Below are positions 46,899-55,425 of a DNA stretch of 64,000 nucleotides, in pieces. The translations under genes and the position numbers were made by a program. Each line of letters opens with the position of its first letter. Positions within the stretch are counted from its first letter, which is position 1. The stretch is from Ureibacillus acetophenoni (GTDB taxonomy: Bacteria > Bacillota > Bacilli > Bacillales_A > Planococcaceae): assembly GCF_900220965.1 (NCBI RefSeq), contig NZ_OBQC01000001.1, forward strand, positions 496,001 through 560,000, in the 5' to 3' direction. The notes beneath the pieces are model-generated. The model saw only the letters and a list, made by a program, of their open reading frames with translations. It was not told the origin of the DNA and searched no databases.

Positions 46899-47396
46899 AT
46901 GTTTTCGTCTAAACAGGTAGTAAAAGTAGGAATCGCTCAAATGGATGTAGTAAAATCACCAGATACAATTCGCACTTCAGGTCTTGGTTCTTGTGTTGGT
47001 GTAGTTTTATATGACGAAACGAAAAAAATTGCAGGTTTAGTTCATGTAATGTTACCAGATTCAAGTCTAGGGAAAACAAGCACTCTAAATGTAGCAAAGT
47101 TCGCTGATACAGGTATAGAAGCTTTAATAGATAAGTTGAAAGCAGAAGGGGTACAACCATTTCGATTGAAGGCAAAAATCGCTGGCGGAGCTCAGATGTT
47201 CAAATTTACAACGGATAACGATACGATGCGTATTGGCCCCCGTAATGTTGAAGCAGTTAAAAATGCTTTGAAAAAACACGGTATACCAATTGTTGCAGAA
47301 AATACTGGTGGAAATAGTGGTAGAACGATTGAATTTAACCCTGAAAATAGTCTGCTAAATATTCGCACCGTCAATCAAGGAGTGTGTGATATATGA
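46899..47396 (+). CDS. cheD: Chemoreceptor glutamine deamidase CheD
   Basis: 165 residues. Cys-His-Thr deamidase: catalytic Cys in TSGLGSCVGVVLYD and His in AGLVHVMLPDS. It modifies receptors and forms a feedback pair with CheC. Overlaps the next small gene by 4 nt (ATGA), so that gene is part of the operon. Confidence 0.96.
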   Translation: MFSSKQVVKVGIAQMDVVKSPDTIRTSGLGSCVGVVLYDETKKIAGLVHVMLPDSSLGKTSTLNVAKFADTGIEALIDKLKAEGVQPFRLKAKIAGGAQMFKFTTDNDTMRIGPRNVEAVKNALKKHGIPIVAENTGGNSGRTIEFNPENSLLNIRTVNQGVCDI

Positions 47397-47731
47397 TGGT
47401 AGGTACACTTCTTTTAAATTTCTGGGCAGCCTTAGCTGCATTTACATTTTACTTTTTAATTATGTTCCAAAAACCCGAATCTCCTTTCAGTATTATTATA
47501 GGGTCATTTATTTTTGCAATCATTGGATTTGTTGCAATGTTTATTATTAGATACCTAATTGGATACATATTATATACACCGGAAGATAACATAGAGGCAT
47601 CTAATAAAGACGAAAATAAATCCAATACTCAGGCTTCTCAACAACCAAAGGAAAGTACATCTTCATTTGAAATGAATGATAGTAGCTCAGGGGAGATTGC
47701 AAAAGTTGTAAGAACAATGATGAATAGTTAA
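47393..47731 (+). CDS. Small membrane protein of unknown function at the end of fla/che
   Basis: 112 residues. I do not recognise the family. Two hydrophobic helices (about 4-23 LLLNFWAALAAFTFYFLIMF, and about 33-63 with RYLIGYILY), then a hydrophilic Ser/Asn/Gln-rich tail (about 65-100) ending in a short basic helix (GEIAKVVRTMMNS). ATG 47393 overlaps the cheD stop, indicating translational coupling. B. subtilis has no gene here: sigD follows cheD directly. Position suggests a role in motility or chemotaxis, but nothing in the sequence proves it. Confidence 0.75.
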   Translation: MMVGTLLLNFWAALAAFTFYFLIMFQKPESPFSIIIGSFIFAIIGFVAMFIIRYLIGYILYTPEDNIEASNKDENKSNTQASQQPKESTSSFEMNDSSSGEIAKVVRTMMNS

Positions 47732-47824
47732 CAAAACAAAAAGGCTTGATAAAAAATACTTTTTCAGCGATCAAATTGTCTTGAGAATTGTTATAAAAAT
47801 ATGCTCATACTTTAATTAGAAAGA

Positions 47825-48011
47825 CGTTCGCTGGAGAGGCAGGCTGAGACTCTCTCTAAAATGCTAAAGCATTTTCTCGTTGTGATGTAAATTCAAGGAA
47901 GCATTCCTTGTCCTACGGGATGTAGAAGCAGACTTGAGACCCTGCAGAGCTTTAGCTCGAAGCGGCTCAAGGCTTCCCCGTGGAAAGCGAGGCCTGCATC
48001 GGAAGCGAACG
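47825..48011 (+). repeat. GC-rich structured intergenic element (repeat or ncRNA candidate)
   Basis: 187 nt closed by a long-range stem: CGTTCGCT (47825-47832) pairs with AGCGAACG (48004-48011), continuing GCAGGC (47839-47844)/GCCTGC (47992-47997). Inside are AAAATGCT/AGCATTTT (47858-47875), CAAGGAA/TTCCTTG (47894-47910) and GAGC/GCTC (47947-47958). Its ends (AAAGCGAGGCCTGCATCGG, GAAGCGAACGA) resemble interspersed GC-rich elements I know from Bacillaceae/Planococcaceae genomes. It has no open frame and is richer in GC than its surroundings. Together with the terminator below it fills most of the 470-nt gap 47732-48201. Confidence 0.65.
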
Positions 48012-48022
48012 ACACTATATCC

Positions 48023-48059
48023 AAAAAGTACAATCGGAAAAGAATGATTGTACTTTTTT
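48023..48059 (+). terminator. Strong terminator between the repeat and sigD
   Basis: AAAAAGTACAATC (48023-48035) pairs with GATTGTACTTTTT (48046-48058). The A-run before and T-run after make it able to act in both directions. It would stop fla/che transcription before sigD. Confidence 0.85.
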
Positions 48060-48152
48060 ACTTGTTAGAATAAGAATTCAAAGGGATCTTTCAAATTACA
48101 CAGAATAGTACAATTTCGGATTAATCGAACAATGTGTTTTTTTGGCGGTATT

Positions 48153-48161
48153 TGTTATAAT
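48153..48161 (+). promoter_or_regulatory. Candidate promoter of sigD (extended -10)
   Basis: TGTTATAAT is a perfect extended -10 box, 40 nt before the sigD ATG. The -35 region is weak. Confidence 0.55.
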
Positions 48162-48201
48162 AACATTAGAATTTACGCACAGCCTGAAGAAAGGTGATAC
48201 G

Positions 48202-48972
48202 ATGGTACAACCAACTTTAGACGAACAAAAACTTTGGAATAGCTGGACACAAAATCGAGATCCACAAGCTGGTGATCAGCTGATTAAAAAATATAAATCA
48301 TTAGTGAATTACCATGCACAAAGAATTAGTGCGGGATTACCTAAAAATATTTCAAAAGATGAAATTTTCAGCTTAGGAATGATTGGACTATTTGATGCAC
48401 TAAATAAATTCGATATTAATAGAGATTTAAAATTTGATACATATGCTTCGTTCCGTATTAGGGGAGCAATCATTGATGGACTTAGAAAAGAAGATTGGTT
48501 ACCACGTTCTGCTAGGGAAAAGGCGAAGAAAATGGACGCTCAAATTGAAAAACTAGAGCAAAAGTTAATGCGACACCCAACTCCCGAAGAATTAGCAGAA
48601 CACATGAATGTCCCGGTTGATGATATTTATCAAACAGTACAAGAACATTTCTTTTCAAATCTATTGTCCATTAATGAACAACAAGATCAGGATGAATCTG
48701 AAGGAAAAGAATTCGTTCTCCGTGATGAACGTACAAAAACGCCAGAACAATCCGCCATACAATCAGAATTAATCGATGAATTGGTAAAAAATATTCAAAA
48801 TTTAAATGAGAAAGAGCAATTAGTTCTTAGTCTATTCTATACTGAAGAAATGACGCTAACTGAAATTGGCGAAATGTTGAATCTTTCAACTTCCCGTATT
48901 TCACAAATTCATTCTAAGGCATTATTTAAACTAAGAAAGCTTCTCTCTTCAGAAATGATAAATGTTAACTAA
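48202..48972 (+). CDS. sigD: Flagellar/motility sigma factor SigD
   Basis: 256 residues (B. subtilis SigD is about 254). Sigma-28 family: region 2 (LVNYHAQRISAGLPKNISKDEIFSLGMIGLFDALNKFDINRDLKFDTYASFRIRGAIIDGLRKEDWLPRS), region 3 and region 4 helix-turn-helix (MTLTEIGEMLNLSTSRISQIHSKAL). It directs RNA polymerase to late flagellar, autolysin and chemotaxis genes. I chose ATG 48202 after AAGGTGA (48191-48197); a longer in-frame start at 48142 would lie upstream of the -10. Unlike B. subtilis it has its own promoter behind a terminator. Confidence 0.97.
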   Translation: MVQPTLDEQKLWNSWTQNRDPQAGDQLIKKYKSLVNYHAQRISAGLPKNISKDEIFSLGMIGLFDALNKFDINRDLKFDTYASFRIRGAIIDGLRKEDWLPRSAREKAKKMDAQIEKLEQKLMRHPTPEELAEHMNVPVDDIYQTVQEHFFSNLLSINEQQDQDESEGKEFVLRDERTKTPEQSAIQSELIDELVKNIQNLNEKEQLVLSLFYTEEMTLTEIGEMLNLSTSRISQIHSKALFKLRKLLSSEMINVN

Positions 48973-49030
48973 GTTGGAATGTATCTTTGCCAATCTAAGC
49001 GAGAACTGATTTAAGATTGGAGGTTCACTA

Positions 49031-49339
49031 ATGAGTTTAAAAGGTGTGGAATTACAAATAGCCATTCCTAAGACTTTTGATGCAGGAAAATTAGCTGAAC
49101 AGCATCAGCACAATGTTCTACAGCAGCAACTAAATGCCAATGAGGCTTTAAAAAAAGAGTTGGTGCGAAAGCAATTGACTGTAATTGATACTGAACCGAC
49201 AGAAAAAATCAACAAAGATGAAAACAACAAAAACGGGAACGATCAACAGACGAAACAGAATCATCCAAAGAAAGACACTAAGGAAACAAAGAAAGCAACT
49301 CATCCATTTAAAGGGAACTTTATTGATTACAGTGGATAG
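49031..49339 (+). CDS. Conserved small flagellar-locus protein of unknown function
   Basis: 102 residues. An N-terminal segment (KGVELQIAIPKTFDAGKLAEQHQHN) and the C-terminal HPFKGNFIDYSG are of a kind I know from small proteins encoded beside sigD in other Firmicutes; the middle is low-complexity Lys/Asn/Gln. No membrane segment or catalytic motif. GGAGG precedes ATG 49031. It lies between sigD and swrB, 9 nt before the latter. Function unknown. Confidence 0.75.
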   Translation: MSLKGVELQIAIPKTFDAGKLAEQHQHNVLQQQLNANEALKKELVRKQLTVIDTEPTEKINKDENNKNGNDQQTKQNHPKKDTKETKKATHPFKGNFIDYSG

Positions 49340-49348
49340 GAGAAACAG

Positions 49349-49909
49349 ATGTTAACCACTATATTTATTATTTTATTAATTATTTCACAGCTGTTCTGTT
49401 TTTACATCATAGCCTTATTAAATGCAAAGGTTGCTAAATTTAAAGATTTAGAAGTACGACAAGAAAAAATAATGCGTGAAATGGAAGAGTCCATTAGTCT
49501 ATACCTTGTTGAAATTCAAGAAGAGAACGATCGGTTAATTAAAGAACTCTCAGAAGTTCAACCTACAAAAAAGGTAAGAAAAACAGCAGATATGGTAGAA
49601 ACTGAAATAGAACGGACTACCGATAAGAACGAGGGAAATATAGATTCAAATAATCTTTCATATGAACAAAAAGTATTTGTGCCGAAGTCTATTGCTAGAA
49701 ATGCCTATAGTAAAAATAAAACATTAAAAACGAATAACGATACTAAAACAGTTGATAATGCCTTTGAGTCAAATTCTGAAGCACCGATAATTTCCTTTAA
49801 AGAACATGTTATAAAATTACATAATCAAGGAAAAAATATAGAAGAAATAGCAAAATTGACGAATAAAGGTAAGACTGAGATCGAATTATTATTGAAATTC
49901 CAAGCTTAA
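49349..49909 (+). CDS. swrB: Swarming motility protein SwrB (YlxL)
   Basis: 186 residues. N-terminal membrane helix (about 3-24, TTIFIILLIISQLFCFYIIALL), a coiled coil (about 28-70), a variable linker, and the conserved C-terminal helix-turn-helix-like end HNQGKNIEEIAKLTNKGKTEIELLLKFQ typical of SwrB. In B. subtilis SwrB activates the export apparatus so that SigD-dependent genes are turned on. Located just before rpsB, as in B. subtilis. Confidence 0.85.
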   Translation: MLTTIFIILLIISQLFCFYIIALLNAKVAKFKDLEVRQEKIMREMEESISLYLVEIQEENDRLIKELSEVQPTKKVRKTADMVETEIERTTDKNEGNIDSNNLSYEQKVFVPKSIARNAYSKNKTLKTNNDTKTVDNAFESNSEAPIISFKEHVIKLHNQGKNIEEIAKLTNKGKTEIELLLKFQA

Positions 49910-49914
49910 AATTG

Positions 49915-49943
49915 TTGCAGTAGGCAATACGTTGTGTTATGAT
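49915..49943 (+). promoter_or_regulatory. Sigma-A promoter of rpsB
   Basis: TTGCAG (49915-49920), a 17-nt spacer and TATGAT (49938-49943). This gives an mRNA leader of about 300 nt before rpsB. The 342-nt gap 49910-50251 contains this promoter, the second structured repeat and a leader hairpin. Confidence 0.7.
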
Positions 49944-50050
49944 ATCACTTGGTGTTAAATTAACTTCATTTAAAGTGATTTTTGTTTCAAACAATTTGAG
50001 GCTAAACCATAAACCTAATACTTCTCAAAGTAGTAGGAAGTATGAAGTTA

Positions 50051-50137
50051 ATTGCCTCCGGCGGATGCCACAGATTTTTAAAGGTGAATTTTCGAGCGAG
50101 CTCGAAAAAATCTGGGCGGCACATTCGCCAAGGCAAA
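50051..50137 (+). repeat. Second structured repeat, within the rpsB leader
   Basis: Arms TTGCCTCCGGCGGATG (50052-50067) and CATTCGCCAAGGCAA (50122-50136) form an imperfect stem enclosing CAGATTTTT/AAAAATCTG and a palindromic TTTTCGAG/CTCGAAAA hairpin. It is GC-rich at its ends. I associate the GCCTCCGGCGGATG...CGCCAAGGC pattern with dispersed intergenic elements of Planococcaceae; this needs a genome search. It lies downstream of the rpsB promoter and so is transcribed. Confidence 0.65.
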
Positions 50138-50151
50138 TGTGATAAAACACA

Positions 50152-50216
50152 CGCATTTTGATGTAGTAAGTGGTGCTTTTAGAACTAAAAGTTGCTTGTT
50201 ACAGATGAAAAATGCG
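50152..50216 (+). promoter_or_regulatory. Candidate structured leader of rpsB
   Basis: CGCATTTT (50152-50159) pairs perfectly with AAAATGCG (50209-50216), enclosing CTTTTAG/CTAAAAG (50176-50191). The 3' arm ends at a GGAGG (50217-50220 onward) about 35 nt before the rpsB start. A ribosomal-protein autoregulatory leader is plausible but I do not recognise a named family. Confidence 0.4.
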
Positions 50217-50251
50217 GAGGAAAAAAACCAAAACATTAGGAGGAAACATTC

Positions 50252-50977
50252 ATGTCAGTAATTTCAATGAAACAATTACTTGAAGCTGGTGTACATTTCG
50301 GTCACCAAACTCGCCGTTGGAACCCAAAAATGAAAAAATACATTTTTGTTGAGCGTAACGGTATCTACATTATCGATTTACAAAAAACAGTTAAAAAATT
50401 AGAGGAAGCTTACGAGTTCATGCGCCAAGTTGGGCAAGACGGTGGTAAAGTTCTTTTCGTAGGAACTAAAAAACAAGCTCAAGAAGCAATTGAAGAAGAA
50501 GCTATCCGTTCTGGTAACTACTTCATCAACCAACGTTGGTTAGGTGGTACTTTAACAAACTTCGGTACGATTCAAAAACGTGTTGCACGTTTAAAAGCAA
50601 TCGAAAAAATGGAAGAAGACGGTACTTTTGACGTACTTCCTAAAAAAGAAGTTGTTCAACTTAAAAAAGAACACGAACGTCTTGTTAAATTCTTAGGCGG
50701 TATTCGTGATATGAAAGAAATTCCGGACGTAATGTTCGTTGTTGACCCACGTAAAGAGCGTATTGCTGTAGCTGAAGCTCGCAAATTAAATATTCCTATC
50801 GTAGGTATTGTTGATACAAACTGTGATCCAGATGAAATCGACTATGTAATCCCTGCTAACGATGATGCTATCCGCGCTGTTAAATTATTAACTGCTAAAA
50901 TGGCTGATGCTCTAATCGAGTCTAAACAAGGTGAATCTGAAGCTCCAGCAGCTGAAGAAGCAGTAGTAGCTGAGTAA
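50252..50977 (+). CDS. rpsB: 30S ribosomal protein S2
   Basis: 241 residues. Begins [32 protein letters not shown], with the S2 core [16 protein letters not shown] and [32 protein letters not shown]. The C-terminal tail is acidic. TTAGGAGG precedes ATG. Codon use (frequent CGT/AAC/GAA) fits high expression. Confidence 0.98.
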   Translation: MSVISMKQLLEAGVHFGHQTRRWNPKMKKYIFVERNGIYIIDLQKTVKKLEEAYEFMRQVGQDGGKVLFVGTKKQAQEAIEEEAIRSGNYFINQRWLGGTLTNFGTIQKRVARLKAIEKMEEDGTFDVLPKKEVVQLKKEHERLVKFLGGIRDMKEIPDVMFVVDPRKERIAVAEARKLNIPIVGIVDTNCDPDEIDYVIPANDDAIRAVKLLTAKMADALIESKQGESEAPAAEEAVVAE

Positions 50978-50987
50978 TTCACTATTT

Positions 50988-51025
50988 AAGGTGATAAGTG
51001 GATATTCCCCTTATCACCTTTTTTT
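50988..51025 (+). terminator. Rho-independent terminator/attenuator after rpsB
   Basis: AAGGTGATAAG (50988-50998) pairs perfectly with CTTATCACCTT (51010-51020), followed by five more T. Confidence 0.9.
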
Positions 51026-51154
51026 AAGAACATTTTAGACAAAGTTTACCGCCGATAATTTTCGATTTATTTGAAAGTTTCTTGGCTATTCTAAGTCTAA
51101 ATTGAGCAAATAGATATAGTAAAAACTATGTACAATTTTAAGGAGGAACCCCCC

Positions 51155-52039
51155 ATGGCAATTACTGCACAATTAGTAAAAGAACTACGTGAAAAAACAG
51201 GCGCAGGAATGATGGACTGCAAAAAAGCACTAGTAGAAACTAACGGAGACATTGACGCAGCAGTTGATTTCTTACGTGAAAAAGGATTATCTTCAGCTGC
51301 TAAGAAAGCTGACCGTATCGCTGCAGAAGGTACAACTTACATTTTAGCAAAAGGAAATGAAGCTGTAATCTTAGAAGTTAACGCAGAAACTGACTTCGTA
51401 GCGAAAAATGACAAATTCCAAGTATTAGTTGCAAGCCTTGCTGAAACTCTATTATCTGCAAAACCTGAATCTGTAGAAGCTGCTTTAGAAGTAGTAAATG
51501 CTGAGGGCGTTAAAGTTGTTGACCAAATTTCATCAGCTGTTGCAACAATTGGTGAAAAAATCACTTTACGTCGTTTCGAAATTAAAACAAAAACAGATGC
51601 TGATGCATTCGGTTCTTACTTACACATGGGTGGAAGAATTGGTGTATTAGTAGTACTTGAAGGTTCAACAAACGAAGAAGCTGCTAAAGATGTAGCTATG
51701 CACATCGCAGCTATTAACCCAACTTATGTTTCACGTGACCAAGTTTCTGAAGAAGAAGTTGAGCGTGAGCGTAAAGTATTAACTGAACAAGCATTAAACG
51801 AAGGTAAACCTGAAAACATCGTTGCGAAAATGGTTGAAGGACGTCTTGGAAAATTCTTCGAAGATATCTGCTTACTTGACCAAACTTTCGTTAAAAACTC
51901 AGATCAAAAAGTACGTGACTTCGTAAAAGCAACTGGTGGAAACGTAACTTCATTCGTACGTTATGCTGTTGGTGAAGGTATTGAAAAACGCGAAGACAAC
52001 TTCGCTGAAGAAGTTATGAACCAAGTTAAAGGTAACTAA
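51155..52039 (+). CDS. tsf: Translation elongation factor Ts
   Basis: 294 residues. Nucleotide exchange factor for EF-Tu. N-terminal UBA-like domain [40 protein letters not shown], then the EF-Tu-binding core with [12 protein letters not shown] (TDFVA motif). I chose ATG 51155 after AAGGAGG; an in-frame ATG at 51128 lacks a ribosome-binding site. It lies downstream of the rpsB terminator, so some read-through or a separate promoter is needed. Confidence 0.98.
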   Translation: MAITAQLVKELREKTGAGMMDCKKALVETNGDIDAAVDFLREKGLSSAAKKADRIAAEGTTYILAKGNEAVILEVNAETDFVAKNDKFQVLVASLAETLLSAKPESVEAALEVVNAEGVKVVDQISSAVATIGEKITLRRFEIKTKTDADAFGSYLHMGGRIGVLVVLEGSTNEEAAKDVAMHIAAINPTYVSRDQVSEEEVERERKVLTEQALNEGKPENIVAKMVEGRLGKFFEDICLLDQTFVKNSDQKVRDFVKATGGNVTSFVRYAVGEGIEKREDNFAEEVMNQVKGN

Positions 52040-52080
52040 GACAAATCAAATAATTGTGTCATTAATTTACACATTGAAAC

Positions 52081-52113
52081 AATAGGGAGCACATCACAGT
52101 GTTCCCTATTTTT
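52081..52113 (+). terminator. Rho-independent terminator after tsf
   Basis: AATAGGGAGCAC (52081-52092) pairs with GTGTTCCCTATT (one wobble), followed by TTT. Confidence 0.8.
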
Positions 52114-52123
52114 CAAGATAAAA

Positions 52124-52152
52124 CTTACATACGCGAATATTTGCTTTATAAA
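52124..52152 (+). promoter_or_regulatory. Candidate sigma-A promoter of pyrH-frr
   Basis: CTTACA (52124-52129), a 17-nt spacer and TATAAA (52147-52152), about 84 nt before pyrH. Confidence 0.4.
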
Positions 52153-52190
52153 ATAGATGATTTGAGAGTATTATTACGAATAGCGTATGA

Positions 52191-52960
<770 letters not shown>

Positions 52961-52961
<1 letters not shown>

Positions 52962-53518
52962 TGGCTAAAGATGTATTAGCACAAGCAAAAGACAAAATGG
53001 AAAAATCAATTTCTGCATATTCACGTGAATTAGCATCCATTCGCGCTGGACGTGCGAACGCTTCATTACTTGACCGTATCACTGTTGATTACTATGGTGC
53101 CCCAACTCCCGTCAACCAACTAGCTGGTGTTTCAGTTCCTGAAGCACGTTTACTCGTAATCACTCCATATGACAAATCAATATTAGGTGAGATTGAAAAA
53201 GCGATTATGAAATCTGACATTGGTATTACACCAACAAATGATGGTAATGTTATTCGTTTAACGATCCCTGCATTAACAGAAGAAAGACGTAAAGAACTAG
53301 TAAAAGTAGTGAAAAAAGAGGCAGAAGAAGCGAAAATTGCAGTTCGAAATGTACGCCGTGATGCAAACGAAGATTTGAAAAAATTAGAGAAAAACGGCGA
53401 TATTACTGAAGACGAACTACGTGGATTTAACGATGATGTTCAAAAATTAACAGATCAATCAATCGTAAAAATTGATGATTTAGCAAAAGAAAAAGAAAAA
53501 GAAATCCTTGCAGTTTAA
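52961..53518 (+). CDS. frr: Ribosome recycling factor
   Basis: 185 residues. Splits post-termination ribosomes with EF-G. Typical [40 protein letters not shown] and the long helical domain with [24 protein letters not shown]. Starts with a 1-nt overlap with pyrH. A terminator follows. Confidence 0.98.
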
Positions 53519-53543
53519 AATGTGAAAGAACTTTATGTCAATT

Positions 53544-53581
53544 GAGACGTCCTGCCATAAAGGGCGTCTCTTTTCATTTTT
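53544..53581 (+). terminator. Rho-independent terminator after frr
   Basis: GAGACGTCC (53544-53552) pairs with GGGCGTCTC (53562-53570), followed by TTTTCATTTTT. The rest of the 300-nt gap to uppS is AT-rich with one promoter. Confidence 0.85.
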
Positions 53582-53744
53582 ATAATTGTGAAAGAATTCA
53601 ATATACATACGATCACAATACATGTGAACGCTTATTACTAAATATCTTACAGTTTTTATTTGTAATAATTTATTTTATACTTACTACGTATATTAAAATA
53701 CAGTAAATGTAAATAAAATGATTGAAATTTGTTTGTTCTTAAAA

Positions 53745-53773
53745 AAGACACAAACATTCGTTTTTGATATGAT
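53745..53773 (+). promoter_or_regulatory. Candidate promoter of uppS-cdsA-dxr
   Basis: AAGACA (53745-53750), a 17-nt spacer, then TATGAT (53768-53773) with TGA directly upstream (extended -10). It is 46 nt before the uppS start. Confidence 0.55.
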
Positions 53774-53818
53774 TATGTAAGAATACGTCCGATTTATTGT
53801 AAATGGGGGAATACAAAA

Positions 53819-54616
53819 ATGTTTTCTAAACTATTTGGAAAAAAACGAAATAAACAAAACTCTTTATTAGACCGTGCTACGATTTTGTCTAATAAAGAAA
53901 TACTTCCAAGCCACATTGCAATTATTATGGACGGGAACGGACGTTGGGCAAAAAAACGAGCTTTACCTCGAATTGCGGGGCACCATGAAGGAATGAAAAT
54001 TGTTCGAAAAATCGCTCGTATTGCCGATGATTTAGGGGGTATAAAAGTACTTACCCTTTACGCATTCTCAACTGAAAATTGGAAACGGCCTAAATCAGAA
54101 GTAGAATACTTAATGAGTTTACCGGAAAAGTTTCTCAACTCTTTTTTACCAGAGATAATGGAACGTAATATAAGAGTAACGATGATGGGAAATAAGGACG
54201 GGCTTCCAAAGCATACTCAAATCGTTTTAAATGATGCGATGGAAAAAACAAAAAATAACAGTGGACTTATTTTAAATTTTGCTATGAATTACGGAAGTAG
54301 AGATGAAATAGTAAAAGCAATGAAGGCAATACTAAGTAATGTAGAAAATGGACAACTGACGATTGATGATATAAATGAGTCCACAGTAAATCAATACTTA
54401 ATGACAAATACATTACCAGAGCCAGATTTATTAATACGAACAAGTGGAGAAGTACGTTTAAGTAACTTTATGTTATGGCAACTTGCGTATACAGAATTTT
54501 GGTTTACTGATACTCTTTGGCCTGATTTTGATGAACAAACATTTTTAAATGCAATCCATGATTATCAAAAGAGAAATCGCAGGTACGGAGGGTTGAAAGG
54601 AGAAGGGAAAGTTTGA
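53819..54616 (+). CDS. uppS: Undecaprenyl pyrophosphate synthase
   Basis: 265 residues. cis-prenyltransferase making the C55 lipid carrier for cell-wall synthesis. Catalytic IAIIMDGNGRWAKKR, then LTLYAFSTENWKRP and the C-terminal DLLIRTSGEVRLSNFMLWQLAYTEFWF with the basic RNRRYGG. ATG after TGGGGGA. Overlaps cdsA by 4 nt. Confidence 0.97.
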   Translation: MFSKLFGKKRNKQNSLLDRATILSNKEILPSHIAIIMDGNGRWAKKRALPRIAGHHEGMKIVRKIARIADDLGGIKVLTLYAFSTENWKRPKSEVEYLMSLPEKFLNSFLPEIMERNIRVTMMGNKDGLPKHTQIVLNDAMEKTKNNSGLILNFAMNYGSRDEIVKAMKAILSNVENGQLTIDDINESTVNQYLMTNTLPEPDLLIRTSGEVRLSNFMLWQLAYTEFWFTDTLWPDFDEQTFLNAIHDYQKRNRRYGGLKGEGKV

Positions 54617-55407
54617 AACAACGAATTATAACGGGAGTCATAGCAGCAGCAATTTTTATCCCGTTTGTTGTATATGGAAAATTACCTTTTACAATTGGAG
54701 TATATGGATTAGCACTAGTAGCGCTTTATGAAATACTCCGAATGAAAGGGATTAAGATCTATTCGGTACCTGGTTTAATAGGTACTTTACTTTTATTTGC
54801 AATATTAATGCCTCCTGAGTGGGCAGCTCAAATGCTAGAAATAACGAGTTATTCAAAATTTGAGTTATTAGTTATAGGAACAATTTTGTTATTAGCTTAT
54901 TCTGTTTTGGTGAAAAATCATTTCACATTCGATGAAATTGGATTTATTGTCCTGAGCTCATTATATATTGGAATTGGTTTCTATTACTTAATAACAACAA
55001 GAGAAGCAGGACTTACGTATATTATTTATGCTCTACTTGTTGTTTGGTCGACTGATTCTGGTGCTTATTTTACAGGAAGAAAATTTGGTAAACGGAAGCT
55101 TTGGCCAGAAATCTCACCAAATAAAACGATTGAAGGTTTTGTAGGTGGGATTATTATTGCTGTTATTTTAGCTTCTGTAATGCAAATTATTACTCCATTT
55201 AATATGTCTTGGAGTTATTTTATCATCGTTACGATTATTAGTTCGATTTTTGGACAATTAGGGGACCTTGTAGAGTCAGCAATTAAACGACACTACGATG
55301 TAAAAGATTCAGGCTGGATTTTACCAGGACACGGTGGAATTTTAGATCGTTTTGATAGTTTACTATTCGTTTTACCGTTATTAAATTTACTGCATTTTGT
55401 AAGTTAG
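54613..55407 (+). CDS. cdsA: Phosphatidate cytidylyltransferase CdsA
   Basis: 264 residues, multi-pass membrane enzyme making CDP-diacylglycerol. Family signature near the C-terminus: GDLVESAIKRHYDVKDSGWILPGHGGILDRFDS, plus STDSGAYFTGRKFGKRKLWPEISPNKTIEGFVGG. TTG start overlapping the uppS stop (TTGA), with AGAAGGG upstream. Confidence 0.96.
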   Translation: MKQRIITGVIAAAIFIPFVVYGKLPFTIGVYGLALVALYEILRMKGIKIYSVPGLIGTLLLFAILMPPEWAAQMLEITSYSKFELLVIGTILLLAYSVLVKNHFTFDEIGFIVLSSLYIGIGFYYLITTREAGLTYIIYALLVVWSTDSGAYFTGRKFGKRKLWPEISPNKTIEGFVGGIIIAVILASVMQIITPFNMSWSYFIIVTIISSIFGQLGDLVESAIKRHYDVKDSGWILPGHGGILDRFDSLLFVLPLLNLLHFVS

Positions 55408-55425
55408 TGAAAGGAAGTTTTAGTT

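Noticed and set aside
47825-48137. Insertion sequence or CRISPR remnant in the repeat-containing gaps before sigD and rpsB
   Set aside because: No transposase fragment, no target-site duplication and no regularly spaced direct repeats; the signals are palindromic structured elements.
49939-50142. 67-codon + strand open frame downstream of swrB
   Set aside because: It runs through the rpsB promoter -10 region and the structured repeat, has no good ribosome-binding site and no recognisable protein features; it is a by-product of non-coding sequence.
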